Shown here piece after piece: positions 8,420-15,675 of a DNA stretch of 64,000 bases. The position numbers were made by a program, and so were the translations under genes. Origin of the DNA: Planktosalinus sp963975935 (GTDB lineage Bacteria > Bacteroidota > Bacteroidia > Flavobacteriales > Flavobacteriaceae). The stretch's first letter is position 1. Each line of letters starts with the position of its first letter. Location of the stretch: contig CAXBIQ010000005.1 in assembly GCA_963975935.1 (NCBI GenBank), forward strand, positions 62,001-126,000, read 5' to 3'. Under the pieces are notes generated by a model, which saw nothing but the letters and a program-made list of their open reading frames with translations, was not told where the DNA came from and searched no databases.

Positions 8420-9684
8420 TCAAAAACCCAAACTTCATCTGATGTGCCACCACCCCCTAAGCTACCGCCCAAAACAAAAATCTTATCTAGAAAAACATTT
8501 GAAGAATGTCTTGATATTTCAGGCATATTGGAATTTGAGGTGACCAATTCCCAGTCTGTCCCATTTTCTGATGACCAGATATCGTTATAAGTGGTTACTC
8601 CGTCTGATCCTCCTATAAGCCACATTTTGTTTTCATAAATTTCAATTGTAAAAAAAGCTCTTTCTGAAAAGGCAGCATTTGCAGTAGCTTCTACCCAGTT
8701 TATACCATCACTTGAGTACCAAACATCATTTATTTGAGAACTATCAGAACCACCAATGACCCACATTTTATTATCAAATACAACTGAGGTATGAAAACGC
8801 CTTGCACTAAAGTTTGCAGCTGAGGTAGCCTCGACCCAATTGGTTCCGTCACTTGAGAACCAAACATCATTTTTATTATCAGATGTTTGGCCCTCTATAC
8901 CTCCAATAACCCATAATTTATTGTCAAATACTAAAGTCGTATGACCTTGTCTGGTAGAAAAATTAGCCGATGGGGTAGCCTCTGTCCAATTGATTCCGTC
9001 AGTTGAAAACCAAACATCATTAACACTGTTAAGAGCCTGCCCTTCAGTTCCTCCAATAACCCACATTTTATTGTCAAAAAAGACGGCCGTATGATTTATT
9101 CTACTTGGAAAATCAGGGCTGTCAGTAGCAATAGTCCAGTTGATACCGTCAATTGAAACCCTAATTTCTTCGTTAAAGCTACCATTTCTATTTCCACCCA
9201 TAACCCAAATTTTGTCATCGAAAACAAGAGATGTATGGCCACGAAATTCTGGAAATCCGGTAGTATTAAGCAACGTCCCAGAACTTAAATTCCTGGTTGT
9301 AAAACTGTATATTTCACTCGATGTTTCACCGCCATTACCATCTTTAGCAACAACCCTCCAATAATATTGGGTAAAAAGCTTTAGTCTGTTTTCAAGTGTT
9401 AGTTGAGTTCCTGTAAGGTCCTCCAAAAATAAAGAGGATGCTGCTTCATCTTCTCCTAAATAGAAGTCATAGGTCACCTCATCGCCATCAGGATCCACAG
9501 AAGCATTCCAGGAGAAAGAAGGCATAACACTCACATTGTTTGCCGTGTTTGTTACGCCAATTAAATTAAAATTACCGGGAGGTTGATTTTGAGGTTGATT
9601 TTGGGAGCTATCATCATCCCCTGAGCAAGCAAAAAAAATAACAGAAATCGTTGTCAGAAACAAAGCAATGTTTTTTATTCTCAT
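8416..9684 (-). CDS. Kelch-like beta-propeller lipoprotein, copy 2
   Basis: This 422-residue paralogue of the gene at 6979 has the same architecture: lipobox IFFACSGDDDSS (Cys20), Gln/Asn/Pro linker, a fibronectin-III-like domain, then six kelch-like blades (repeats of KMWVIGG and NDVWFSTDGINW). The first 50 residues are almost identical to copy 1 apart from a few in the signal peptide, while the loops of the propeller differ (for example GTEGQALNSVNDVW here against GEDEFGNLLNDVW). This pattern of conserved strands and variable loops suggests that the two proteins see different ligands, but that is inference. The 90 bp upstream match those of copy 1. Confidence 0.85.
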   Translation of the reverse strand: MRIKNIALFLTTISVIFFACSGDDDSSQNQPQNQPPGNFNLIGVTNTANNVSVMPSFSWNASVDPDGDEVTYDFYLGEDEAASSLFLEDLTGTQLTLENRLKLFTQYYWRVVAKDGNGGETSSEIYSFTTRNLSSGTLLNTTGFPEFRGHTSLVFDDKIWVMGGNRNGSFNEEIRVSIDGINWTIATDSPDFPSRINHTAVFFDNKMWVIGGTEGQALNSVNDVWFSTDGINWTEATPSANFSTRQGHTTLVFDNKLWVIGGIEGQTSDNKNDVWFSSDGTNWVEATSAANFSARRFHTSVVFDNKMWVIGGSDSSQINDVWYSSDGINWVEATANAAFSERAFFTIEIYENKMWLIGGSDGVTTYNDIWSSENGTDWELVTSNSNMPEISRHSSNVFLDKIFVLGGSLGGGGTSDEVWVFD

Positions 9685-9787
9685 GACCTTATCTTTTTAA
9701 AGGAACGTCAATCCCTTATATTTCAAACGATTAAATATAATAAAAACTATTGAAAAAAATTGAGAATCTTGTTTCTACAGAAGAGTT

Positions 9788-10357
9788 TTAACTTTTAAGT
9801 GATTTTGAAACAGCTTCCAATTCGCTGTACCATTCCTCCCCAAATTTTCTGATCAGCGCATCTTTTACAAACTTATACACGGGTACCTGTAGTTCTTTGC
9901 CCAAAGTACAGGCATCATCACAAATGGGCCATTTGTGGTAATTTACTGCCGCAAACGAACTGTATTTTTGTATGCGCACAGGGTATAAATGACAGGAAAT
10001 GGGTTTTCTGAAATGGGTTTTCCCTGCGTTATAAGCATCTTCAATGCCACAACTGGCAATGCCCTTGTCTGTAAACGTTACATAAGCACATTCAGCGCCG
10101 TTCACAAGCGGGGTTTCCAGGTCTTTGTTTTCGGTTTCAATATGGGTGCCTTGTTTTTCAATGGCTGCAATACCTTCAGGGCGTAGAAAAGGCTTCACCT
10201 CACTGTAAATCTCTTTTAAAATGCGCACTTCATCTACTTCAAGCGGTGCACCGGCCTCACCGGCAACACAGCATTCACCTTTGCAGGCGCCTAGATTACA
10301 CACGAATTCCTTCTCAAGAAGGTCTTCTGAAACTATTGTTTTTCCTATTTGAAACAT
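9788..10357 (-). CDS. DUF3109 family cysteine-rich protein
   Basis: This cytoplasmic protein of 189 residues belongs to the DUF3109 family. I chose the ATG at 10355-10357 (MFQIGKTIVSEDLLEK), which matches the usual N-terminus; the frame is open 16 codons further up but that part has no family character. Conserved cysteines appear in FVCNLGACKGECCVAG, in GAECAYV, in IASCGIEDAY, in ISCHLYP and in ICDDACTLG. The spacing is like that of the YkgJ-type zinc/iron-binding cysteine clusters, so a metal site is likely. No enzymatic role is established for the family. The gene is divergent from marC with about 166 bp between the starts. Confidence 0.85.
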   Translation of the reverse strand: MFQIGKTIVSEDLLEKEFVCNLGACKGECCVAGEAGAPLEVDEVRILKEIYSEVKPFLRPEGIAAIEKQGTHIETENKDLETPLVNGAECAYVTFTDKGIASCGIEDAYNAGKTHFRKPISCHLYPVRIQKYSSFAAVNYHKWPICDDACTLGKELQVPVYKFVKDALIRKFGEEWYSELEAVSKSLKS

Positions 10358-10473
10358 GCGGCAAAGATAAAGAGGTTTTTTGATTTCCTGCAAGGGTATT
10401 CCCATAGATAGTTATCTAAATTATTTTAAGAAAAAATTATTGTTTAGATAGGTTCAAATGTCTGATTTATAAC

Positions 10474-10481
10474 TAATTTTG
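10474..10481 (+). promoter_or_regulatory. Candidate -7 promoter element of marC
   Basis: TAATTTTG fits the Bacteroidota -7 consensus TAnnTTTG and lies 42 bp before the marC ATG. No convincing -33 TTG is found at the usual 17-23 bp distance. Confidence 0.45.
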
Positions 10482-10523
10482 CACGCTCAAAAAACGCAGA
10501 ATAAATTTTAATTTTGAACACTT

Positions 10524-11102
10524 ATGTGGGGATTTGACTTAAAAGAAATGTTTACGGCAACTATGGTATTGTTTGCAGTGATTGATATCATTGGCAGCAT
10601 CCCAATCATTGTGGATTTGCGCAAAAAAGTTGGTCATATTCAAAGTGAAAAAGCAACGATTGTCGCAGCAGTCTTAATGGTTGCTTTTCTCTTTGTGGGT
10701 AAGGAGATGCTCAATTTAATCGGGATTGACGTGAATTCTTTTGCCGTTGCGGGCTCGTTGATTATTTTCTTCCTCGCCATCGAAATGATTCTCGGCATTC
10801 CACTTTACCGCGATGACAGTCCTGAGACGGCTTCCATTGTACCTATAGCGTTTCCGCTGATTGCTGGAGCCGGAACTTTGACAACCATTCTGTCCTTGAG
10901 AGCAGAATTTGAAGTCATCAACATTATAATTGCTATTATTTTAAATACTATCTTTGTGTATGGCGTGCTGAAATCTTCCGGGAAAATTGAGCGCTTGTTT
11001 GGTAAAAACGGCATCAATGTGGTGCGAAAGATATTTGGGGTCATCCTGCTCGCCATCGCTGTAAAACTATTTGCCTCAAATGTTATGGGGTTGTTTCAAT
11101 AA
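10524..11102 (+). CDS. MarC family integral membrane protein
   Basis: This 192-residue protein is predicted to cross the inner membrane six times (hydrophobic runs near residues 8-26, 42-60, 66-84, 105-122, 128-147, 167-187). The segment IDIIGSIPIIVDL near the N-terminus and PIAFPLIAGAGTLTTI in the middle are the two internally related signatures of the MarC/UPF0056 family. The family was first thought to be an antibiotic-resistance transporter, but that link was withdrawn and its substrate is unknown. It is followed after 11 bp by a small membrane protein gene and the two are probably one transcript. Confidence 0.9.
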   Translation: MWGFDLKEMFTATMVLFAVIDIIGSIPIIVDLRKKVGHIQSEKATIVAAVLMVAFLFVGKEMLNLIGIDVNSFAVAGSLIIFFLAIEMILGIPLYRDDSPETASIVPIAFPLIAGAGTLTTILSLRAEFEVINIIIAIILNTIFVYGVLKSSGKIERLFGKNGINVVRKIFGVILLAIAVKLFASNVMGLFQ

Positions 11103-11113
11103 AAAAGTAAAAA

Positions 11114-11323
11114 ATGAAAATTGCATCTATTATCCTTTCTGTTATAGCTTTGGCTTTGATTGTTTACAACATTACCATCATTGATTTTTCTGATCCTTTC
11201 GGAAAAGACAGCATTGTTGCAATCATTGGAGTGGTGGCATGTATTTGTGGGATCTTACTTCTCAGTATCTTAGCCTTATCGAAACGTGTTGAGAAAAAAA
11301 TGATTGAAAAGAAAAATTCTTAG
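11114..11323 (+). CDS. Small two-helix membrane protein
   Basis: The 69-residue product has two hydrophobic segments (about residues 2-24 and 35-58) joined by a short acidic loop (DFSDPFGKDS) and ends in a lysine-rich tail (KRVEKKMIEKKNS). I do not recognise a named family, though small proteins of this layout are frequent downstream of marC in flavobacteria. It is 11 bp downstream of marC. Its stop codon shares four bases with the convergent protease gene. Coding status is supported by position and by the clear membrane pattern. Confidence 0.7.
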   Translation: MKIASIILSVIALALIVYNITIIDFSDPFGKDSIVAIIGVVACICGILLLSILALSKRVEKKMIEKKNS

Positions 11324-12906
11324 TCTTCTATTTTTAATTCCAATGCCTTTTGAATCATGGGATCATTCTGATTGATGATTTGCTGAAAATAATCCTGACT
11401 GTATAACTGCTGGGCAAGAGTTGCTTTGATGTACTTTTTAATCATCTCTTCATATCCTGAAATGTTGAAATTGGTTTCACGAAGTCTTGAGTAATCTATA
11501 AAAGAGTTCAACAATTCATTGTCAACCTCAAAGGCTTCCATAAAATCTTCTGCTTTAACATTGTCAAACATCAGGCGGTTCCCGTCAAGATATTCAAAGA
11601 CAAAATAATTCAAAAACCCTGACCGCAGGACATATTCCAGAGTTTCATTTTCTTCGCTTACATCTTTGGCAACAAAAACGTCAGGGATAATCCCGCCCCC
11701 GCCATAGACTACTTTTCCTCTCGGGGTTACAAAACGCAAGGAATCAACAACTGAAATACTGTCTGCTTCAATGAGCTCCCCGTTTCGGTAGCGTGTTTGG
11801 TACTCCCTGAAATAACTGCGATCACCATTTGCATAGGGTCGCTGAATAGACCGCCCCGTGGGGGTGTAATACCTGGCAACTGTCAATCGCACAGCGCTTC
11901 CGTCACCCAGTGACATCTCCCGTTGCACGAGTCCTTTGCCATAAGTTCTTCTCCCGATAATGGTCGCCCTGTCATTATCCTGTAAGGCACCGGCAACAAT
12001 CTCACTTGCTGAAGCCGAATTCTCATTTACCAGCACATAGAGATTCCCTTTTTCAAACAAGCCCCTGCGCCTTGCCGTTGTGTTTTCAGTCACGCCGGAT
12101 TTGTTTTTAGTCATTAAAATAAGGGTGCCTCTTTTTAAAAATTCATCTGCCATGCGTTCTGCAGCAAAAACATAACCCCCGGGATTATTCCGTAAATCAA
12201 GTATCAGGCTTGTTATTCCGCGATCAACGAGTTTATCCAAGGCGTCTTTAAATTCGTCATGAGTCGTTTCGGCAAAGCGGTTTACTTTTATGTAACCGGT
12301 ATTGTTTTCCAACGTATAAAAAGCATCCACGCTTTGAAGGGGAATTTCCTTTCGGGTAATTTTGAAATTCATCAGTTCCTTTTCGCTTTTGCGGAAAACC
12401 TGAAGTACCACTTTAGAATTCAATGCACCGCGCAGAGAAGTAGTGATACTGTCCCTGATACTGAAATCACCATAAAGTGGTGTCTCATTTGCATATAAAA
12501 TGCGGTCGCCGGGTTTGATACCTGAACGCTCTGCAGGCCCCCCGGGAACGGTCGAAATAACAGAAACCGTATCATTGTAAATATAAAAACTCACGCCAAT
12601 GCCCACAAACTTGCCCCGCATATCATCTGCTACAGATTCATACTCACTCACCGGGATGTAAACAGAATGCGGGTCGAGATTTTTTAAAATCCCGTTAACT
12701 GTCACATCCACAATACTATCTGTATTTATTTTATCGACATACTCATAATCAATGTAGTCAATCAGTCTGTTGAGTTTATCCTTTTTTGAGTTGGTTGCAA
12801 AAATACGCTCTGTAGTATCTCCAAAATTGAGTTTTGAACCAATAAAAATACCCACCGCAATAGCAGTACCCAAAAGCAACGGAAGATATTTAAATGATTT
12901 TCTCAT
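11320..12906 (-). CDS. S41 family C-terminal processing peptidase
   Basis: This 528-residue periplasmic serine protease of the CtpA/Prc type is anchored by an N-terminal hydrophobic segment (residues 8-24). A PDZ domain (about 85-165, with GIGVSFYIYNDTVSV and GIKPGDRIL) precedes the peptidase core. The nucleophile is the second serine of the region NSASASEIVAGALQD, and the catalytic lysine is in RTYGKGLVQ. ILDLRNNPGGYV is the standard oxyanion-side strand. Family members trim C-termini of envelope proteins. It is 3 bp downstream of the dCMP deaminase gene on the same strand and likely co-transcribed with it. No regulator is visible. Confidence 0.93.
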   Translation of the reverse strand: MRKSFKYLPLLLGTAIAVGIFIGSKLNFGDTTERIFATNSKKDKLNRLIDYIDYEYVDKINTDSIVDVTVNGILKNLDPHSVYIPVSEYESVADDMRGKFVGIGVSFYIYNDTVSVISTVPGGPAERSGIKPGDRILYANETPLYGDFSIRDSITTSLRGALNSKVVLQVFRKSEKELMNFKITRKEIPLQSVDAFYTLENNTGYIKVNRFAETTHDEFKDALDKLVDRGITSLILDLRNNPGGYVFAAERMADEFLKRGTLILMTKNKSGVTENTTARRRGLFEKGNLYVLVNENSASASEIVAGALQDNDRATIIGRRTYGKGLVQREMSLGDGSAVRLTVARYYTPTGRSIQRPYANGDRSYFREYQTRYRNGELIEADSISVVDSLRFVTPRGKVVYGGGGIIPDVFVAKDVSEENETLEYVLRSGFLNYFVFEYLDGNRLMFDNVKAEDFMEAFEVDNELLNSFIDYSRLRETNFNISGYEEMIKKYIKATLAQQLYSQDYFQQIINQNDPMIQKALELKIED

Positions 12907-12909
12907 ATT

Positions 12910-13341
12910 TTATTCGTCAATAGAATCTAAATGTTTTAAAACAACGCCGGCCTTTTCTAAAAATTCTATACCGGAATTGTCTTTATAGCCTTCAAGGTAT
13001 ACTACACGAATAATGCCAGCCTGATGAATCAACTTACTGCACTCTTTGCAAGGTGACATCGTTATATATAATGTTGCTCCCTTGCATGACTGCGTGGAAG
13101 AGGCTACCTTTAAAATGGCATTTGCCTCGGCGTGGAGCACATACCATTTGGTATATCCCTCTTCATCTTCACAATAATTTTCAAAACCTGACGGTGTGCC
13201 GTTGTATCCGTCAGAAATAATCATTTTATCTTTTACGATAAGCGCCCCTACCTGTTTGCGCTTGCAGTGTGAAAGCTTACCCCATTCCAGGGCCATTCGC
13301 ATATAGGCAATATCATACTTGCGCTGTTTTTTTTCAGACAT
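12910..13341 (-). CDS. dCMP/cytidine deaminase family zinc protein
   Basis: This 143-residue protein has the zinc deaminase signature: His70 and Glu72 in HAEANAI, and Cys98 and Cys101 in PCKEC. The glycine-rich motif DGYNGTPSGFENYC near residue 45 and the length match deoxycytidylate deaminase (dCMP to dUMP, a source of dTMP precursor), similar to the ComEB type. Another nucleotide deaminase specificity cannot be ruled out from sequence. It sits between a HupE/UreJ-like gene and the S41 protease, with 3 bp separating it from the protease start. Confidence 0.9.
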   Translation of the reverse strand: MSEKKQRKYDIAYMRMALEWGKLSHCKRKQVGALIVKDKMIISDGYNGTPSGFENYCEDEEGYTKWYVLHAEANAILKVASSTQSCKGATLYITMSPCKECSKLIHQAGIIRVVYLEGYKDNSGIEFLEKAGVVLKHLDSIDE

Positions 13342-13443
13342 AAATTATGTGATAGTGAAAGTGTTATATAATGATAATATATCCTGCGAAGATAAAATTT
13401 TATCAACGGATTAAATATGAATGATTCGTTAAATATTATGTAT

Positions 13444-14025
13444 TTAAAATATCCAGTTGTTGATGAGTAAGGGAATCGCAAGGCCAAGAATCACAGATGA
13501 AATCACCAGAACCCAGTCCCTTCTATTAAAACGGAAAAGCGTTTGCACAATTGCACCCAGGATCAAAACAATTACAGCCACAATGATCTGTCCGGCCTCA
13601 ACACCCAGGGCCACTTCCAGCAAGGGCAGTATTTTGCTCTTTTGACCAATGGCACCAATGAATTGTGGTGCAAATTCGAGACCTCTTAAAAGCCCCAGAA
13701 AAATAGAAAGTGCAAAGAGGAGTCCCAGTTTTTCACGTCGCTTTTCTTTTCCAGCGGTAAATATATTAAAGAGTGCGGTAAATATAATCACAAAAGCAAT
13801 CAAGAAGCCCACCATCCCGAGGCCCACCCTTACTACGCCAAAGGAGACCATCAAAACAGCGAGCAAATGCCCCAGGGTAAATAGTGTAATGAGCAGCAAC
13901 AATCGTTTCCACGCATTGAATTGATAGGCTACCGCAAGTAAAATGATAAATAAGATGTGGGCATAGTTGTACCAGTTAACCACGTGATCAAGGCCCATTT
14001 TAAAATAAAACCAAAACTCATTCAT
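13444..14025 (-). CDS. HupE/UreJ-like membrane protein
   Basis: The product is a 193-residue integral membrane protein started at the ATG at 14023-14025 (MNEFWFYFKMGLDHVVNWYNYAHILFI). The 13 extra upstream codons of the open frame carry no signal. About six hydrophobic helices follow. The GLDH motif in the first segment and GLLRGLEFAPQFI in the fourth match the HupE/UreJ family, members of which are nickel or cobalt permeases or accessory proteins. No hydrogenase or urease gene is nearby, so the metal role is unproven here. It lies about 100 bp upstream of the dCMP deaminase gene. Confidence 0.8.
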   Translation of the reverse strand: MNEFWFYFKMGLDHVVNWYNYAHILFIILLAVAYQFNAWKRLLLLITLFTLGHLLAVLMVSFGVVRVGLGMVGFLIAFVIIFTALFNIFTAGKEKRREKLGLLFALSIFLGLLRGLEFAPQFIGAIGQKSKILPLLEVALGVEAGQIIVAVIVLILGAIVQTLFRFNRRDWVLVISSVILGLAIPLLINNWIF

Positions 14026-14133
14026 TGTATCTGGGGATTTTTGAGTTGGAATCAAAGTTAGCAATTGTTGTTAAAAAACAGTATGCTTAAGGCGGATTAT
14101 TTTACAGATAAAATATAAAACTTATAAAAACAA

Positions 14134-14162
14134 AAAAACTCCCAACGTTTGTTGAGAGTTTT
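14134..14162 (-). terminator. Intrinsic terminator after tRNA-Leu
   Basis: The plus strand reads AAAACTC-C-CAAC, loop GTTT, GTTG-A-GAGTTTT, an 11-bp stem with one mismatch and A/T tails. On the minus strand it starts two bases after the tRNA 3' end, so it terminates the tRNA transcript. Confidence 0.8.
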
Positions 14163-14163
14163 G

Positions 14164-14245
14164 TACTCAAGGTGGGAATCGAACCCACACTCCCGAAAGA
14201 ACTGGATTTTGAATCCAGCGCGTCTACCAATTCCGCCACTTGAGC
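14164..14245 (-). tRNA. tRNA-Leu (anticodon CAA)
   Basis: On the minus strand the acceptor arm GCTCAAG pairs with CTTGAGT (one G-U pair). A D-arm with GGAATTGGTAGA and an anticodon stem CTGGA/TCCAG with loop TTCAAAA follow. The anticodon is CAA, reading UUG. The variable arm is long enough for a class II tRNA (TTCTTTCGGGAGT) and the T-arm has GGTTCGATTCC. The 3' CCA is not encoded. This intact copy lies 17 bp downstream of a GIY-YIG nuclease gene and next to a broken copy of its own 5' half (14514-14589). Confidence 0.95.
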
Positions 14246-14262
14246 AATTATGGGTTACAAAA

Positions 14263-14508
14263 TTACAATTTATCTCTTAACAATCGTAAATTTTCTTTGC
14301 CTATCCCTGACTTCCAATATTTTTCTCTTAACCTGGCCGAATTCCTATCCTCATATACTTCAGTATAAATTAACTGAAAGGGCATATACGGCTTGGTTGT
14401 CCTTTCTTTACCTGTATTATGTTCATTAAAACGCTTTTCAATATCACCGGTTAAGCCTACATAAATGTAGTTCTTAGTTAGGCTTGATATTGCGTAAACT
14501 GTAAACAT
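14263..14508 (-). CDS. Single-domain GIY-YIG nuclease
   Basis: This 81-residue protein is little more than one GIY-YIG domain, the type found in UvrC and in homing endonucleases. The GIY-like element is VYA (4-6) and the YIG-like element is YVG (16-18). Arg26 in DIEKRFNEHN and Glu62 in RLREKYWKSG stand at the catalytic arginine and glutamate positions. Small relatives are usually annotated as endonuclease or excinuclease-like. It starts five bases after the anticodon of a truncated tRNA-Leu 5' half. Its stop codon lies within a 9-base block (14257-14265) that also occurs, at the same distance from the tRNA, at 14600-14608. The layout suggests a mobile or homing-type element in a tRNA gene. 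There is no extra DNA-binding domain. Confidence 0.88.
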   Translation of the reverse strand: MFTVYAISSLTKNYIYVGLTGDIEKRFNEHNTGKERTTKPYMPFQLIYTEVYEDRNSARLREKYWKSGIGKENLRLLRDKL

Positions 14509-14527
14509 AACACTTGAATCCAGCGCG

Positions 14528-14546
14528 CCTGCCTGCCGAAGGCAGG
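14528..14546. repeat. REP-like palindrome, copy 1
   Basis: CCTGCCTGCCGAAGGCAGG can form a hairpin CTGCC-GAA-GGCAG with an extra CCTG on one side. It is inserted in the tRNA-Leu 5' half between the D-loop side and the anticodon arm. It is very GC-rich compared with its surroundings. Its inverted partner is 15 bases away at 14562-14580. Confidence 0.75.
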
Positions 14547-14561
14547 TCTACCAATTCCGCC

Positions 14562-14580
14562 CTGCCTTCGGCAGGCAGGC
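14562..14580. repeat. REP-like palindrome, copy 2 (inverted)
   Basis: CTGCCTTCGGCAGGCAGGC is the reverse complement of copy 1 shifted by one base. It is inserted between the acceptor arm and D-loop pieces of the broken tRNA. Together the two copies form an inverted pair around the 15-base D-loop piece, like a REPIN doublet. No other copy was seen in this window. Confidence 0.75.
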
Positions 14581-14673
14581 ACTTGAGCATTTCAGGACGA
14601 CAAAATTATAAAAATATTTACACATACACAGCAAATAAGAACTAATTATGCTTCCTTGAATGAAAATATTTTC

Positions 14674-14681
14674 TAAATTTG
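14674..14681 (+). promoter_or_regulatory. Candidate -7 promoter element of prs
   Basis: TAAATTTG matches TAnnTTTG and is 52 bp before the prs ATG. A TTG at 14656-14658 is 15 bp upstream, a little closer than the usual 17-23 bp. Confidence 0.5.
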
Positions 14682-14733
14682 CACCTCGTTAAATCAAGCA
14701 GCAAGCAAAACCCTATTTTACAACACATTAGCC

Positions 14734-15675
14734 ATGGCCATCCCAACTCCCGAACCCAAGATTTTTGCGTGCTCACAAAGTATCGTGCTCGCCGAAAAAA
14801 TTGCTGAAGCATTTGGTATGCCTTTGGGCAAAGTAATCACATCGCATTACAGTGATGGTGAGTTTCAACCCTCTTTTGAAGAGTCGGTTAGAGGAAGCAG
14901 AGTCTTTTTAATTGGTTCTACTTTTCCTAACAGTGATAATTTAATGGAAATGCTGCTTATGATTGATGCTGCAAAGCGCGCTTCTGCAAGACATATTACT
15001 GCTGTGATGCCTTATTTTGGATGGGCCCGTCAAGACAGAAAAGACAAACCCAGGGTACCCATTGCTGCAAAACTGGTTGCTAAAATGCTCGAAACGGCAG
15101 GTGCCACCCGCATTATCACCATGGATTTGCACGCAGACCAGATTCAGGGGTTCTTTGAAAAACCGGTAGATCACCTTTTTGCATCTACCATTTTTTTGCC
15201 TTACCTAAGAAGCTTAAATCTAGAAGATTTAACCATCGCATCACCTGATATGGGTGGATCAAAAAGAGCCTATGCTTATTCCAAATTCCTGGAAAGTGAT
15301 GTAGTGATTTGTTACAAACAACGCGAAAAAGCCAATGTAATTTCACATATGGAACTCATTGGTGATGTAACCGGGAAAAATGTAATTCTTGTAGATGATA
15401 TGGTAGACACCGCCGGCACCCTCACCAAAGCGGCAGACGTGATGATGGAACGCGGTGCACTTAGTGTCAGAGCTATTTGTACGCACGCTATTCTCTCCGG
15501 AAACGCATATGAAAAAATAGAAAAATCAAAACTTGTTGAATTGATCGTGACAGATTCAATTCCGTTAAAACAGGAAAGTAAAAAAATAAGGGTACTCACG
15601 TGCTCAGAACTGGTTGCAGATGTAATGATTAGAGTCAATACAAACAGCTCCATCAGTTCAAAATTTTTAATGTAG
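14734..15675 (+). CDS. prs: Ribose-phosphate pyrophosphokinase
   Basis: This enzyme makes PRPP from ribose 5-phosphate and ATP for purine, pyrimidine, histidine and tryptophan synthesis. The 313-residue length is normal for class I enzymes. Visible motifs are SDGEFQPSFEESVRG near residue 40, the ATP-side loop WARQDRKDKPR near 99, the metal/ATP motif MDLHADQIQGFF near 130, and the PRPP loop VDDMVDTAGTL near 220. The start ATG lies in GCCATGGCC and gives MAIPTPEPKIFACSQS, as in other flavobacteria. It precedes the L25 gene, the usual order in this family. Two tandem hairpins follow its stop codon. Confidence 0.96.
   Translation: MAIPTPEPKIFACSQSIVLAEKIAEAFGMPLGKVITSHYSDGEFQPSFEESVRGSRVFLIGSTFPNSDNLMEMLLMIDAAKRASARHITAVMPYFGWARQDRKDKPRVPIAAKLVAKMLETAGATRIITMDLHADQIQGFFEKPVDHLFASTIFLPYLRSLNLEDLTIASPDMGGSKRAYAYSKFLESDVVICYKQREKANVISHMELIGDVTGKNVILVDDMVDTAGTLTKAADVMMERGALSVRAICTHAILSGNAYEKIEKSKLVELIVTDSIPLKQESKKIRVLTCSELVADVMIRVNTNSSISSKFLM

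Larger units (their letters stand above)
6920..9774. repeat. Tandem duplication of kelch lipoprotein gene plus flanks
   Basis: Two units, about 6920-8328 and 8359-9774, are clearly related from end to end. Each holds the tail of a LytS kinase reading frame, a full kelch lipoprotein gene on the opposite strand, and about 90 bp of upstream sequence. The upstream blocks (8239-8328 and 9685-9774) are nearly identical, including the word CCCTTATATTTCAAACGA. The propeller regions have diverged more than the signal-peptide/Fn3-like part and the upstream block. The two genes therefore come from one duplication and probably share a promoter type. Confidence 0.85.
14514..14589 (-). pseudogene. Broken 5' half of tRNA-Leu(CAA), interrupted by two palindromic repeats
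   Basis: On the minus strand the pieces are TGCTCAAGT, then GGCGGAATTGGTAGA, then CGCGCTGGATTCAA. They are identical to the first 38 bases of the intact tRNA plus the preceding T. The copy ends right after the third anticodon base and is followed by GTGTT and the ATG of the GIY-YIG gene. Two 19-bp palindromic elements separate the three pieces, at each side of the D-loop. The 3' half is absent, so this cannot make a tRNA. It is best read as the old 5' half displaced by an insertion or duplication. Confidence 0.85.

Noticed and set aside
14263..14508. GIY-YIG gene as a fragment of uvrC
   Set aside because: It has its own complete single domain of normal size for small GIY-YIG proteins, and the full uvrC is at 42326. 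The residues around the motif differ from those of UvrC.
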